NCBI GenBank assembly: GCA_035388225.1
Contig: DAOOPM010000018.1
Coordinates: 1-64,000, forward strand
Reading direction: 5' to 3'
DNA: 64,000 nt
Source: SB25 sp029560875
GTDB lineage: Bacteria; Bacteroidota; Bacteroidia; Bacteroidales; Tenuifilaceae
Within the stretch, counting starts at the first letter, position 1; each line of letters begins with the position of its first letter. Positions 7,974 through 20,800 of this stretch are shown here, piece by piece. The translations under genes were made by a program, and so were the position numbers. The notes under the pieces are model-generated. The model saw nothing but the letters and a program-made list of their open reading frames with translations. It had not been told where the DNA came from and did not search any database.

Positions 7974-8864
7974 CTAAAACTTCCATTTTGGTGTAAGAAC
8001 ATATGAAATCATAAGTTCATGTGTACCTGAGTTAATTTTCGATAACTTGTTTAAGGAGTAATCGAAAGCATAACCCACGGCTAACTCCTTGTTTATCTTC
8101 ATATCGAAGAATAAACCAAGGGCATCGCCAATCCTATAATGCGTGCCAAAAAAGAAGCGTCCTTGATAAAGAAACTTTGCCGTAACATCAACCGACATTG
8201 GTACACCAACCATTGCGCCGGCTAATGCCGAAGGCATAAATACCCACTGCTCAGTAATGTCTAAATTGTAGCCACCCATAAGGTAAAGTGGCCTACGCAA
8301 GTTTTTATCGAACTGCCTATCAAAAGCAGTTTGTATAAGACGAGGCATAGATATACCCGCAAAAAACTTTTGGGAGTACATGTAAAACCCGACTCCAATA
8401 TTTGGATAGAACTTGCGCTCGTTATGCTGAAATTCAGGGTCATCAGGGTTTATTATATGCAAATCGGTTAACGATGCGCTGTAATACGTAAAACCTCCCT
8501 TAATACCCATGGACAGGGTAATTTCATCGTTCAATCTGAGCCTATACGCATAAGACCCTGATATATGGGTATTGCTAATAGGCCAAGTATTATCACTCAT
8601 AATATTAACTCCGACGCCAATTTTCTTAGCAGCCCAAGGTGTGTGTGCTGATAAACTAAAGGATTTTGGCGCTCCCTCTAAACCAACCCACTGCAAACGC
8701 GACAATAAATCGATATTAAGGTTACGAATTGTACCAGTAATTGCAGGGTTTATGGAAATTGGACTCTGCATGTAATGGGTAAATATTGGCTCTTGCTGTG
8801 CGTTAAGCTTGGTTACAAATATTGCAACCAAGCCTAACAGTAAAAATTTTTTAGAACAAATCAT
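7974..8864 (-). CDS. PorP/SprF family type IX secretion membrane protein
   Basis: This 296-residue outer membrane protein has a signal peptide (residues 1-22, ending KLNAQQ) and the family opening QEPIFTHYMQSPISINPAITG. The rest is an alternating beta-barrel ending in MISYVLTPKWKF with a terminal aromatic residue. PorP/SprF proteins are encoded next to giant adhesins such as SprB and are needed for their display by the T9SS, often being specific to the adjacent substrate with a type B (CHU_C) C-terminus. Here the gene starts 18 bp after the stop of a 4524-residue adhesin with exactly that tail, so I infer it is that protein's dedicated anchor or attachment partner. Confidence 0.92.
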   Translation of the reverse strand: MICSKKFLLLGLVAIFVTKLNAQQEPIFTHYMQSPISINPAITGTIRNLNIDLLSRLQWVGLEGAPKSFSLSAHTPWAAKKIGVGVNIMSDNTWPISNTHISGSYAYRLRLNDEITLSMGIKGGFTYYSASLTDLHIINPDDPEFQHNERKFYPNIGVGFYMYSQKFFAGISMPRLIQTAFDRQFDKNLRRPLYLMGGYNLDITEQWVFMPSALAGAMVGVPMSVDVTAKFLYQGRFFFGTHYRIGDALGLFFDMKINKELAVGYAFDYSLNKLSKINSGTHELMISYVLTPKWKF

Positions 8865-8882
8865 ATTAACTTCTTTTATTGA

Positions 8883-11800
8883 CTATCGCTTAATAAATAC
8901 ACTGCCCTTGTACATCTTTCCTGTTTCGGAGAACTCTAGAATATAGTAATAAGTACCATCTGGTAACTTGGAACCAATTGCCATAACGGTATTTGATGTT
9001 CCATCCCAGTCGTTCTTGTAACTATTATTCTTGTAAACTAAGTTACCCCAACGGTTGTAAACCATAATGCTAACTTTTCCAAAGTTCGCAATATTAACAA
9101 CCTCGAAGGTGTCGTTAATTCCATCGCCATTTGGAGAAAAAGCCTCAGGGATATCAATCTGCTTGGTTAAGTCAGCATTAACAGTTGTTTCAACCTGAGC
9201 ATCATCACAATCATCATCAATATCGCAAACCCTGTAGGTGAACACATCGGTTCCAACATATCCATTAAGCGGGGTGTAAGTAATTCTGTTATTAGCTTCA
9301 ACAGTACAACTACCATGCATAGGATTAATAAGTATGGTTACTGATTTAACCCCGTCGTTCAGGTAGGTATCGTTAGCCAATACATCAATTAAAACAGGTG
9401 TTTCAACAAGAGTGTTAGCAATATCATCAACCGCAACAGGAACAATATTGTCCCTATCCTGAATGTCAATTACTACCTTGGCAATATCGAAATCGCCATC
9501 GATATCGGAAACCATATACCTTAACGAGTCAGAACCAAAATAACCAGCTACGGGTATATAAGTAATTGATTTGTCTGGATTAATAGATACGGTTCCATTC
9601 ACAGGTTGGCTATAAACCTTAACAGTTAAACCTCCATCGCCAAGATTCTTATCGTTGAACAAAATATTCGAAACAACCGACCTGTCCTTGTAAGTAGTAA
9701 TAGTATCGTTAACTGCAATTGGCTCAAGGTTAGTTAACTTAACATTGATGGTTACAGCAGCAGACGAACAATCGCTATCAAAATCGCAAACCTGATAGTA
9801 GAGTACATCCTCGCCCAAGTAATCGGTTGCAGGAGTGTAAGTAATTGTATTATCGGCCTCAAGAACTGCAGTTCCATGAATTGGCAAGTTGTTAAGAATA
9901 AGTGTTAGACCACCGTCCTCTAATCCAGTATCATTGAACAACACATCTACATTAACGGATTGGTTTATAATTGTACCTCTACCGTCAGGGTTTGCCTTTG
10001 GCTTATGGTCTAGCCTATCCTTTACAGTGATAATAACCTTTGCAACACCATAATCGCCATCGGAATCCACAACCATATAGGTAAGTGAATCGGTGCCTAC
10101 AAACCAACTAGCAGGGAAGTACTTTATATTTCTATCATCGTACACATAAGCAAATCCGTGAAGAGGCTTATCCATCAACTTGATGTAATCTAAACCATCC
10201 TCCAAGCCTGTATCATTGGACACAACATCAACAAGCAATGGGAAATTCATCACGGTTGATATGGTATCGCGATTGGCTACAGGCACATAGTTAACTTCCT
10301 TAACCGTTACGGTTACACTTGCCACATTACTTGTATCGTTTGTACGGTCAGTAATGTAGTACTTAAACACGGCATCGCCCAAGTAATCCGCTGCAGGGGT
10401 AAACGTTACTGTATTGTCAGAATTCAGGTAAACTGTACCATTCAGCGGGTCTGGATTTTCCTTGATGTGAACTTTAATCCAACCATCCTCCAATCCATCA
10501 TCATTTATAAGAACATTGATATTAACTGGAGTATTTTTGCTTGTGGCACGCTTATCGTCATTGGCAATTGGAATTGCATTTTGTTTTTCAAGTACCGAAA
10601 TTCTCACGGTGGCTACATCATAATCGCCATCAACATCCTCAACCCAATAAACAAACTCATCGTTACCCACAAACCAATTGCTAGGAGTGTACGTTATTGT
10701 ATTATTTGCATTAACTACAGCAGTTCCCCAACTTGGCGCTACATGAATGCGCAATGCTTTTATACCCTCGAAAAGCAGCGAGTCATTATCCAATACGTGA
10801 ATATTAACGGGCGTATTTACAAGAGTTGTAGCATTATCGTCAACCGCAACAGGTATCATATTCTTAACCTTTATGTTAAGGAATACTGAGGCTACATCGA
10901 AATCGCCATTTTTATCGGTTACGCGGTAGTCAAACTGAACCATTCCCAGGTATGAACCATCAGGTGTATAGGTAACAGTATTGTCGGCGTTTACAGCTGC
11001 AGAACCATTGGCTGGAGTTGACTCAAGGCTTACCGTAACAGGCACATCATCCAAACCTGTATCGTTAACCAAAACATCTACAATACGAGGCGTGTTGTAT
11101 GTTACACCACGGTAATCGTCAACGGCTTCGGGAATATAGTTAGGACGCTCGGTAACCGTTACTGTTACAGTAGCAACAGAATAATCGCCATCAACATCCT
11201 CAATCAAATACTGGAATGTTGTAGTTCCTACAAACATATAACTTGGAGTAAATGTAATAGTCCTATTTGCATTAACTACCGCAGTGCCATAAGCCGATGC
11301 AACATGTATTGATAAACCGCCAAAGCCATCGTCAAGCCCTGTATCATTAGCCAATACATTAATAGTAACAGGGGTGTTTACTATGGTTGATGAATTATCG
11401 TCCATAGCATTAGGAGAATAATTAACACCCTCCTTAACCCTTATGGTAACCAAAGCATCGTCGGAATCGCCATCGGCATCTGTTACAGTGTAACGGAACG
11501 TCATCTCGCCAATAAAGCCTGCTGCAGGAGTATAAGTAACTGTATTGTTAGGGTTAACAACAGCGGTGCCTAAGGCTGGGGTTTGCGAAATAGCAACAGT
11601 TAATGGAACGTCCTCTAATCCTGTGTCGTTAAATAGTACATCAACTATAACGGACTGGTTAAAGCTACATCCACGACGGTCGTCGTTTGCTATAGGATTA
11701 AAGTCTGGCTTTTCGGAAACAACCACAGTTACTGTAGCAATAGAATAATCTCCATCCACATCCGCAATGATATACTGGAATGTTTCTGTTCCAACAAACA

Positions 11801-14800
11801 TATAGCTAGGGGTGTATGTGATAGTTCTATTAATATTTACGGTTACATTTCCAAAGGCTGGTTCTGCAAAAATTTTAATGCTTCCAAACCCATCCTCAAG
11901 CCCTTTGTCGTTAACTAAAACATTAATGTCCACAGGAGTATTGACAAAGGTTGTGGTATTATCGTTTGCAGCAACAGGCACAATGTTTACGCCAGATTTA
12001 ACATTGATTGTAACCAAGGCATCATCTGAATCGCCATCGGCATCGGTTATGGTATAGCGGAATGTCATTGTTCCAACAAAACCAGCAACTGGTGTATAAG
12101 TAACAGATTTGTCAGGGTTGACATTAGCTGTACCCTGTGCTGGTGCTTGAGAGATTGAAACAGCGATTGGAGTATTCTCTAAACCAGTATCGTTTATCAA
12201 CACATCAACAATTACAGATTGATTGAAACTACATCCACGGCTATCGTCGTTGGCAATTGGCTGAGAATCGGGTCGGTCAATTACATTGATATTTACTGTT
12301 GCAATGGAATAATCGCCATCCAAATCCTGCACCCAATACTGGAAGTTATCTGTACCAACAAACATATAGCTTGGTGTATAAGTTACAGTACGATTAGCGT
12401 TAATGGTTACAGCACCGTACATAGGCGCTTTAAACACTATAATGCTACCAAAACCATCGCCCAGACCACTATCGTTAGCAAGAACATTAATGTCAACAGG
12501 GGTATTAACGTAGGTTGTAGCATTATCGTCTACCGCAACTGGTACAAGGTTAGTCCCTACCTTAACATTGATAGTAACTAGAGCATCATCGGAATCGCCA
12601 TCAATATCGGTTACCGTGTATCGGAATGTCATTGTGCCCACAAATCCACTTGATGGAGTAAAGGTTACAGTATTATTCGGATTAACATTAACTGTACCCA
12701 ATGCAGGTTGTTGGCTTATAGTTACCACCACAGGAACGTCATCTAAATCTGTATCGTTAACCAAAACATCAACCACAACGGGTGTGTTGAAACTACAGCC
12801 GCGGTTATCGTCATTTGCAACAGGAATGTAGTTTGGTCGCTCAGTAACAGTAACGGTTACAGTTGCAAGAGAGTAATCGCCATCCACATCCTCAACGTAA
12901 TACTGGAATGTTTCCTCGCCCACAAACATATAACTTGGGGTGTAGGTTATGGTGCGGTTAATATTTATAGTTACACTTCCAAACGTGGGTTGTTTATATA
13001 CTACCAGAGCTCCAAATCCATCGTCGAGACCAGTATCGTTAGCCAAAACATTTATTTCGACTGGCTTATTAACTATGGTTGTAGCGTTATCAGGCTTAGC
13101 GCTTGGAACGATGTTAATACCCGATTTTACATTGATTGTAACCAGCGCATCGTCGGAGTCACCATCTACATCGGTTACGGAATAGCGGAATGTCATTGTC
13201 CCAATAAAGCCAGCAGCAGGTGTGAATTTTATTGTGTTATCGGGGTTAACCGTTGCTGTTCCCTGAGTTGGTGCAACAGTAATAGCAAGGGTTAATGGAG
13301 TATCGTCAATTCCAGTATCGTTGAAAAGAACATCAACATCAACTGGTTGATTGAAACTACATCCGCGGCGGTCGTCGTTAGCCACAGGGATATAATCTGG
13401 CCTATCAGTTACGGTTACAGTTACAGTAGCAATAGCATAATCGCCATCCTTATCGGTAATCATGTAATCGAAAGTCTCCACACCTACAAACATATAGGTT
13501 GGTGTGAAAGTAATGGTGCGGTTTGCATTTACAACCGCGGTTCCAAACGCAGGCGCTTTATGAATAGTTAGAGCACCAAAACCATCCTCGAGTCCGCTAT
13601 CGTTGGCCAGTACATTAATTGCAACGGGTTTGTTTACAACAGTAGTTACATTATCGTTAACCGCCACAGGCTTATTGTTTGGAACATCCTTAACAGTGAT
13701 ACGGATATTCGCCGATGAACAATCGCCATCGATATCACAAACCTGATAACCAAATATCTCGGTTCCAACATAACCTGTATTAGGTGTATAGGTGACTGTA
13801 TTATTTGCATTCACAACAGCAACACCGTTAACTGGAGAGGAGTTTAGAACAACACTTGCAACGCCATCCTCCAAACCAGTATCGTTGACAAGTACATCAA
13901 CAATTACTGCTGTATTTTTATTAGTTCCACGGCCATCGTCGTTAGCTTTGGGCAAATAATCGGGCTTAGCGGTAACATTTACAGTAACTGTTGCAATTGA
14001 GTAATCGCCATCAACATCTTGTAGCAAATACATAAACACATCGGTTCCCTCAAAATCTGTATTTGGGGTATAGGTAACGGTTCTATTTAAATTTACAACA
14101 GCTGTTCCGTTTGTCGGATTGGTATAGATTTTAAGCGAACCAAATCCATCCTCAAGCCCAGAGTCGTTTGACAATACATTGATATCTTTTGGAGTATTGA
14201 TAACTGTTGTAGCATTATCGTTAACAGCCACAGGAGTATGATTAACTGTTCGAACAGTTATTGTAACAGTAGCCTCAGATTCATCGTTATCGGCATCCTT
14301 TACTTTATACTTAAAGGTTGCAGTGCCTAAATATCCCGCTGCAGGGGTAAAGGTTACAGTATTATCGGCATTGGCCACCGCGGTTCCTTGTGCTGGAACT
14401 GGAGCCGATGAAATTGATACTACTATTCCACCATCCTCTAGGCCGTAATCGTTAAATAGAACATCGACCACAACAGGAGTATTGATGCTTGTACCACGGC
14501 TATCGTCAACTGCAACTGGAATGTCATCAACAAATGTTACATTAACAGTAACATCAGCCTCATCGAATCCACCATTGCCATCGGTTACTCTGTATCTAAA
14601 TACATCGTTACCGTTGTATAGTCCATTAGGAGTGTATCTAACGTTATTTCCAGCAACAACAACTGCCAACCCATTGGTTGGTTGCGATACAATGGAAACA
14701 ATGATACCCGCCTTGTCTAGTCCCTTATCGTTTGCCAAAACATCAATATCAACAAAATTATCCTCATCGGTTGTAGCATTATCATTAACTGCCCTTGGCT

Positions 14801-17800
14801 TAGTATCATCGAGGTTAGTTGCAGTAACACTTGGAATTATTATTGACTTGTAGTTTGGCTCTGAGCACGATGCATCAACAGTAATGTTTATTTGGAAAGG
14901 CTTATCGCCATCGTTAGTTAAATCGTCAACACCTGTTAGGGTAATTGTTCTTGGTGTATTCCAGTTTGACGCATTAAATGTAAACGAAGCGGGTGAAACG
15001 GTTCCTTCTGCAATATTATTAGATGCAAAATTAATTGGAACATTTCCCGATGGTATTGTATTTAGCCAAATAGTGAAAGTTGCTGTTCCGCCTGCCTCAG
15101 TGGTTTCCAGTCCGCTTAATGGGAATACGCTTATTCCTGCAGCATCGTTATCGGTATTTATAACGGTAATATCAGCAGGGTCAATTCCGTTGTAATTTAA
15201 GTCAGTGCTAGTAGCTGCTGATAAAGCTATAGTGTAGGTTTGATTTCCATCCACCATCATATCGTCAACCCCTGTAACGGTAATTGTTCTTGGTGTATTC
15301 CAGTTGGCTGAAGTAAACGTTACGCTTGCAAGAGACACTGTACCCTCAGCGGTGTTCGATGAGGAAATATTAATAGAAACATCATCGGTTGGCTCACTGT
15401 TAAGCACAATGGTAAAAGTTGCAGTTGCCCCACCCTCGCTAGTATTTCCGCTGATTGCCGAAACGTTAATCGCTGCAATATCATCATCTATACAGGTTAC
15501 TGCAATGTCGGGTGGATTAAGTCCAGAATACTTAGTATCAGTAGTTGTTGGGGCAGATGTTACGATGTTAAATGTAGCATTGCCATCCATTACCGAGTTA
15601 TCAACTGGGGTAATAGTAATAGTTTGAGCTATATCCCAATTGGCTGGAGTAAAAGTAACACTTGCTGGCAACACTGTTCCCTTAGCAGTATTTTCGGATG
15701 TAAACGTAAACTGAACATTGTTTAGAGGTTTTGACCTCAACGAAACGGTTAATGTAACAACCGAACTAGACTCAGAGTAACTAACATTGGTTGTAGAGAA
15801 ATTGTATCCAGCAACATCATCGTCGCGGTTAATAACCGATACACTTGGAACGCTTATATCGTTATAACCTAGGTCAGCACTAACTACAGATTGTTTAACA
15901 ATGGAGTATGCAACATCGTCATCGTCAACATCATCATTTTGTCCTGTTATTGTAACGGTTTGGGTTGCATTCCAATTACTTGCGGTAAATGTTAATGTAA
16001 CAGGATTTATGGTTCCCTCTAAAGTGTTGGTTGAAAGAAGGTTTATAGTTACACCAGCCGTTGGCTGACTTTGCAGACGTACAGTAAACGTAGCCGTTCC
16101 TCCTGCCTCTGTAGTGGTTAAACCTGCGGTTGGAGTAACAATAACTCCCACCACGTCGTTATCGGTATTAGTAACCGAGATATCCGAGGCGTTAAGCCCG
16201 TTGTACTTTATGTCCGAACTAGTTGCTGGAGCGGTAACAATGGTATACGCTTTATTGCCATCGGCAACAAAATCATCTACCCCAGTAATAGTAACAGTTT
16301 GCGGAGTATTCCAGTTCACATTGGTAAATGTAAGCAAACCTGAACTAACCGTTCCCTCTGCAGTATTCGAAGAAGTTAATCCTATAGTAACATTTGCTGT
16401 AGGTCTAGTATTGAGTCTTACGGTAAACGTTGCAGTACCTCCTGCCTCGGAAGTAGTTAATCCTGAAATTGGATTTACTGTAATTCCTGCAGTATCGTTA
16501 TCGGTATTGGAAACCGACACATCTGCTGGATTAATTCCGTTGTACTTGGTATCGGAACTAACAGCAGCAGCTGTAATTATGGTATATGCAACATTATCAT
16601 CGTCAATATCATCATCAACCCCTGTAATTGTAATTGTTTGAGGTGTATTCCAGTTAGATGAAGTAAATGTAACGCTGGCTGGCAATACCGTGCCCTCAGC
16701 GATATTACTCGATGAAACAGCAATAGATACATTGGCTGTTGGCCTTGTATTTAAACGAATGGTAAAGGTTGCTGTGCCTCCCGCCTCTGTGGTAGAAAGG
16801 CCTGTAGTTGGGGTAACTGTAATACCTGCAGTATCGTTATTGGTGTTGGTAACGCTTACATCGGGCACATCCATTCCACTATATTTGGTGTCAGTACTTA
16901 TTGTATTGGATGTAATAATTGTGTATGCAACATTTCCATCATCCACATCATCATCAACCCCTTTAACGGTAACCGTTTGTGGTGTACTCCAGTTTGCACT
17001 GGTAAATGTTAACGAAACTGGCAAAACTGTTCCCTCATTGGTGTTGTTTGATGTTAAGTTAATAACCACATTGGCCGTTGGGCGAGTATTAAGTCTTACG
17101 GTAAAGGTTGCTGTTCCACCTGCCTCGGTAGTGGTTAGACCTGAGGTTGGAGTAACCGTTACTCCAGCCACATCATCATCCATATTAGTTACAGAAACAT
17201 CCGCAACAACAAGTCCGCTATACTTAGCATCGGTACTAGTTGCATTAGATGTTATTATTGTAAAAGCAACATCATCGTCGTCAATATTGTCGTTAACGCC
17301 TGTTACGGTTACGATTTGCGGGGTACTCCAGTTAGCATTAGTAAAAGTTACTGATGCTGGAGACACTGTGCCTTCAAGCGTGTTGCTTGAACTCAACCCA
17401 ACAGTAACATTGGCGGTTGGTCTGCTATTCAGTCTAATTGTAAATGTTGCTGTTCCGCCAGCCTCAGTTGTGGTTAATCCTGAAGTTGGGCTAACCGTTG
17501 CTCCTGCAGTATCGTCATCCCTATTTACAACCGAAACATCCGCAACATTCATATTGCTATAGTTTGCATCGGCACTAGCTGCATTACCAGTAATAATTGC
17601 ATAGGTAACATCATCGTCGTCAATATCATCGTTAACAGGAGTTACCGTTACGGTTTGTTGGGTATTCCAGTTGGCAGATGTAAACGTTAGCGATGAGGGA
17701 GAAACTGTTCCCTCGTTGGTATTATTTGACGAAAGCGATATGGTAACGTTGGCTGTTGGCTGAGTGTTAAGTACCACAGTAAACGTAACAGCAGTTCCAT

Positions 17801-20800
17801 TCTCAAATGTTGTAAGCGATGTTGGTGTAACGGTTACACCTGCCACATCGTTATCGTTATTGGTAACCGATACATCCGCAGGATTTATTCCATTGTACAA
17901 ACCATCGGCACTTGTTGCGGTGGCAGTTATAATAGTGTATGCTTTAGGTCCATCGGCAACTGCATCGTCAACCCCCGTAACGGTTATTGTTTGTGGGGTA
18001 CTCCAGTTTGCTGTAGTAAAGGTAACGCTTGCAGGCGATACAGTTCCCTCCGCTGTATTGCTCGATGTTAACCCTATTGTAACGCTGGCCGTTGGTTGAC
18101 TCCTTAGAACAATGGTAAAAGTAGCCGTTCCTCCCGACTCAGTAGTGGTTAAACCTGACGTTGGATTTACAGTGATTCCAGCCTCATCGTTGTCTGTATT
18201 GGTTACGCTAACATCAGCAGCATTTAATCCGTTATACTTTGTATCGGCACTGGTTGCTGCAGCAGTAACTATTGAATATGCCTGATTACCATCCTGAACA
18301 AAATCATCTACCCCTGTTACAGTTACTGTTTGTGTAACGTTCCAGTTCGCATTGGTAAAAGTTAGCGAAGTTGGCGAGACATTTCCTTCTGAGGTATTGC
18401 TAGAACTTAGCCCAATTACCACATTAGCCGTTGGCCTGCTATTAAGCCTTACAGTAAACGTTGCCGTTCCTCCAGCCTCAGTGGTAGTTAAACTGGAAGT
18501 TGGGGTCACAGTAATACCTGCAGTATCATCATTTGTATTTACCACAGACACATCAGCAACATTCATGTTGTTATATTTTGTGTCAGTGCTTGTTGCATTG
18601 GATGTTATAATAGTATAGCTGATGTTTCCATCGTCAATATCATCGTTAACACCTGTTATGGTAATGGTTTGTGCAACACTCCAGTTAGCCGATGTAAAGG
18701 TTACGCTAGTTGGCGAAACATTTCCCTCTGAGGTGTTACTAGAACTTAATGTGATGGAAACATTCTGAGTTGGCTTTGTTGCAAGGCGAATTGTAAATGT
18801 TGCTGTGCCTCCTGCCTCGGTAGTAGTTAACCCCGATGTTGGGCTAACGATAACCCCTGCAATATCGTTATTAAGATTTGTTACAGAAACATCGGCAACC
18901 GTTAGGTTATTAAATAATGCATCGCCACTAGTTGTTGCAGAAGTGATAATTGAGTAAAGCACGTCGCCATCGTCAACCAAATCATCGACCCCTGTAATAG
19001 TAATTGTTTGAGGACTGTTCCAGTTACCTGATGTGAACGTAACATTGGTTGGAGAAACCGTCCCCTCAAGGGTATTAGATGAACTTACTGTAAACGAAAC
19101 GTTTGCTGACGGCTGACTTGCTAATCGAACTGTAAAGGTTGCTGTTCCGCCCGCTTCAGTGGTAGTTAACCCCGATGTTGGGGTAACGTTAATCGCAGCA
19201 ATATCGTTATCAATATTGCTAAGAGATAAATCGGCTGGGTCAATACCATTATAGTATGGGTCTGCACTGGTTGATGCACCTATGCTAATTGAGTAAATAA
19301 TATTACCATCAATAATTACATCGTCGACCCCTGTAACTGTTACCGATTGTGGAGTATTCCAGTTTACTGTTGTAAAAGTTAAACTCGGAGTACTAACCGT
19401 TCCCTCGGTTAAATCGGAACTGCTAATAGGAATAACGACACTTGCCGATGGTTGAGTTTTTAACACTACAGTAAAGGTTGCTGTTCCTCCACCTTCAGTA
19501 GTATTTCCAGATATTGCAGAAACAGTGATACCAGGTTCTCTAACTGTAATAGTAACAGTATTGCTCATAGGTATCTCGCAATTACCATTGCTTGCTCTAA
19601 CTTCAAACAGATTTGAACCAATAACCAAATTAGCCGAAGGCACCGTAATGTTAAGATTTGTTCCAGCACCGACACCTGAAGTCACAAATGCTCCATCTTT
19701 ATAAACATTATAAGTAACTCCGTTCTGGGCTGAAGCTACTGTAATTGTACCATTCGACCCAGGATTAGCGGTGCTACCAGTTAATGCAAGACCAATGTTG
19801 GGCTGGTTAACAACGGAAATAGTGAAGTTTGGAGAAGTTGCCGTACAGCCCTCCTTACTTACAGTTAGGTTATAATTCGTCCCCGCATCGGCTAAGGCTG
19901 CGCTAGATTTGTAAAATTGTTTAGCCGTTGAAACCGTTGTAGTTCCCTTCTTCCAAGTGTAAGTAGCGTTATTTTCTACTGCACTAAGTGCAATTTCTTC
20001 GCCAACACAAACATCGGCATCGCCAGTAAATGTAGTTATTGGTGAAATAAGAACCTGAAAAACTCTTGTAGAATTACACGTTCCTTTTTGAATTGTTAAC
20101 GACCAATTTCCTGCGTAACTACCAGCTGCTAACGAAAGTGTTTTAGCTGTTCCCATTGTGGTTGAACCATACTTCCAAGTATACGAACTTGCACCTGTTT
20201 CCTGGGCAACAAGGTAAAGAGGCTGCCCAACGCATAAAGTGGTATCGCCGCTAAATTCTAAATCGGGACTAATGTAAACTGCAAACTCCTGAATTGCTTG
20301 CGAAAGCCCATCGTCAACCATCACATAAATAATAGCATTGCCTGACTTGTTTGCAACAGGCGTAACCTGAATTGTTCTGCTAGCACCGCTACCACCTAAC
20401 ACAATTGAACTATTTGGGACAAAAGTTGGGTCGGCAGAATAGGCCGTAACAATTAAATTACCTGCAGGAGTTTCAGTTCCATCGCCAACGGTGAATGGAA
20501 TTGCAGGCGAAGGCGTATTGGTACATAAATTTTGGTCGGCAATTTGGGAAATTATTGGTGTAGTATTTACAGTAAGGTAGACCTTTTCGTTATTCTTTGA
20601 CCAACGTGAACTGTTACGCGCCTCATAATCGAATGATGTTCGTCCAATCCAATTGGTTGTTGGAGTAAATGTTAAGTTTGGAAGGTTTGCTAAGGTGATT
20701 TCCTGATTTATGGTTACAGCAACCCCAGAAAGTCGGAGAGTTCCATTCGCTGGTAATGATAATACTCTAATTCGGGTTAAAGGATCCTCAATTGGGTCAA

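Noticed and set aside
14482..18618. Long open frames on the plus strand opposite the giant adhesin (up to about 290 codons)
   Set aside because: They are a by-product of the repetitive codon use of the Thr/Val/Asn-rich adhesin on the minus strand; they repeat with the same period and have no starts or promoters of their own.
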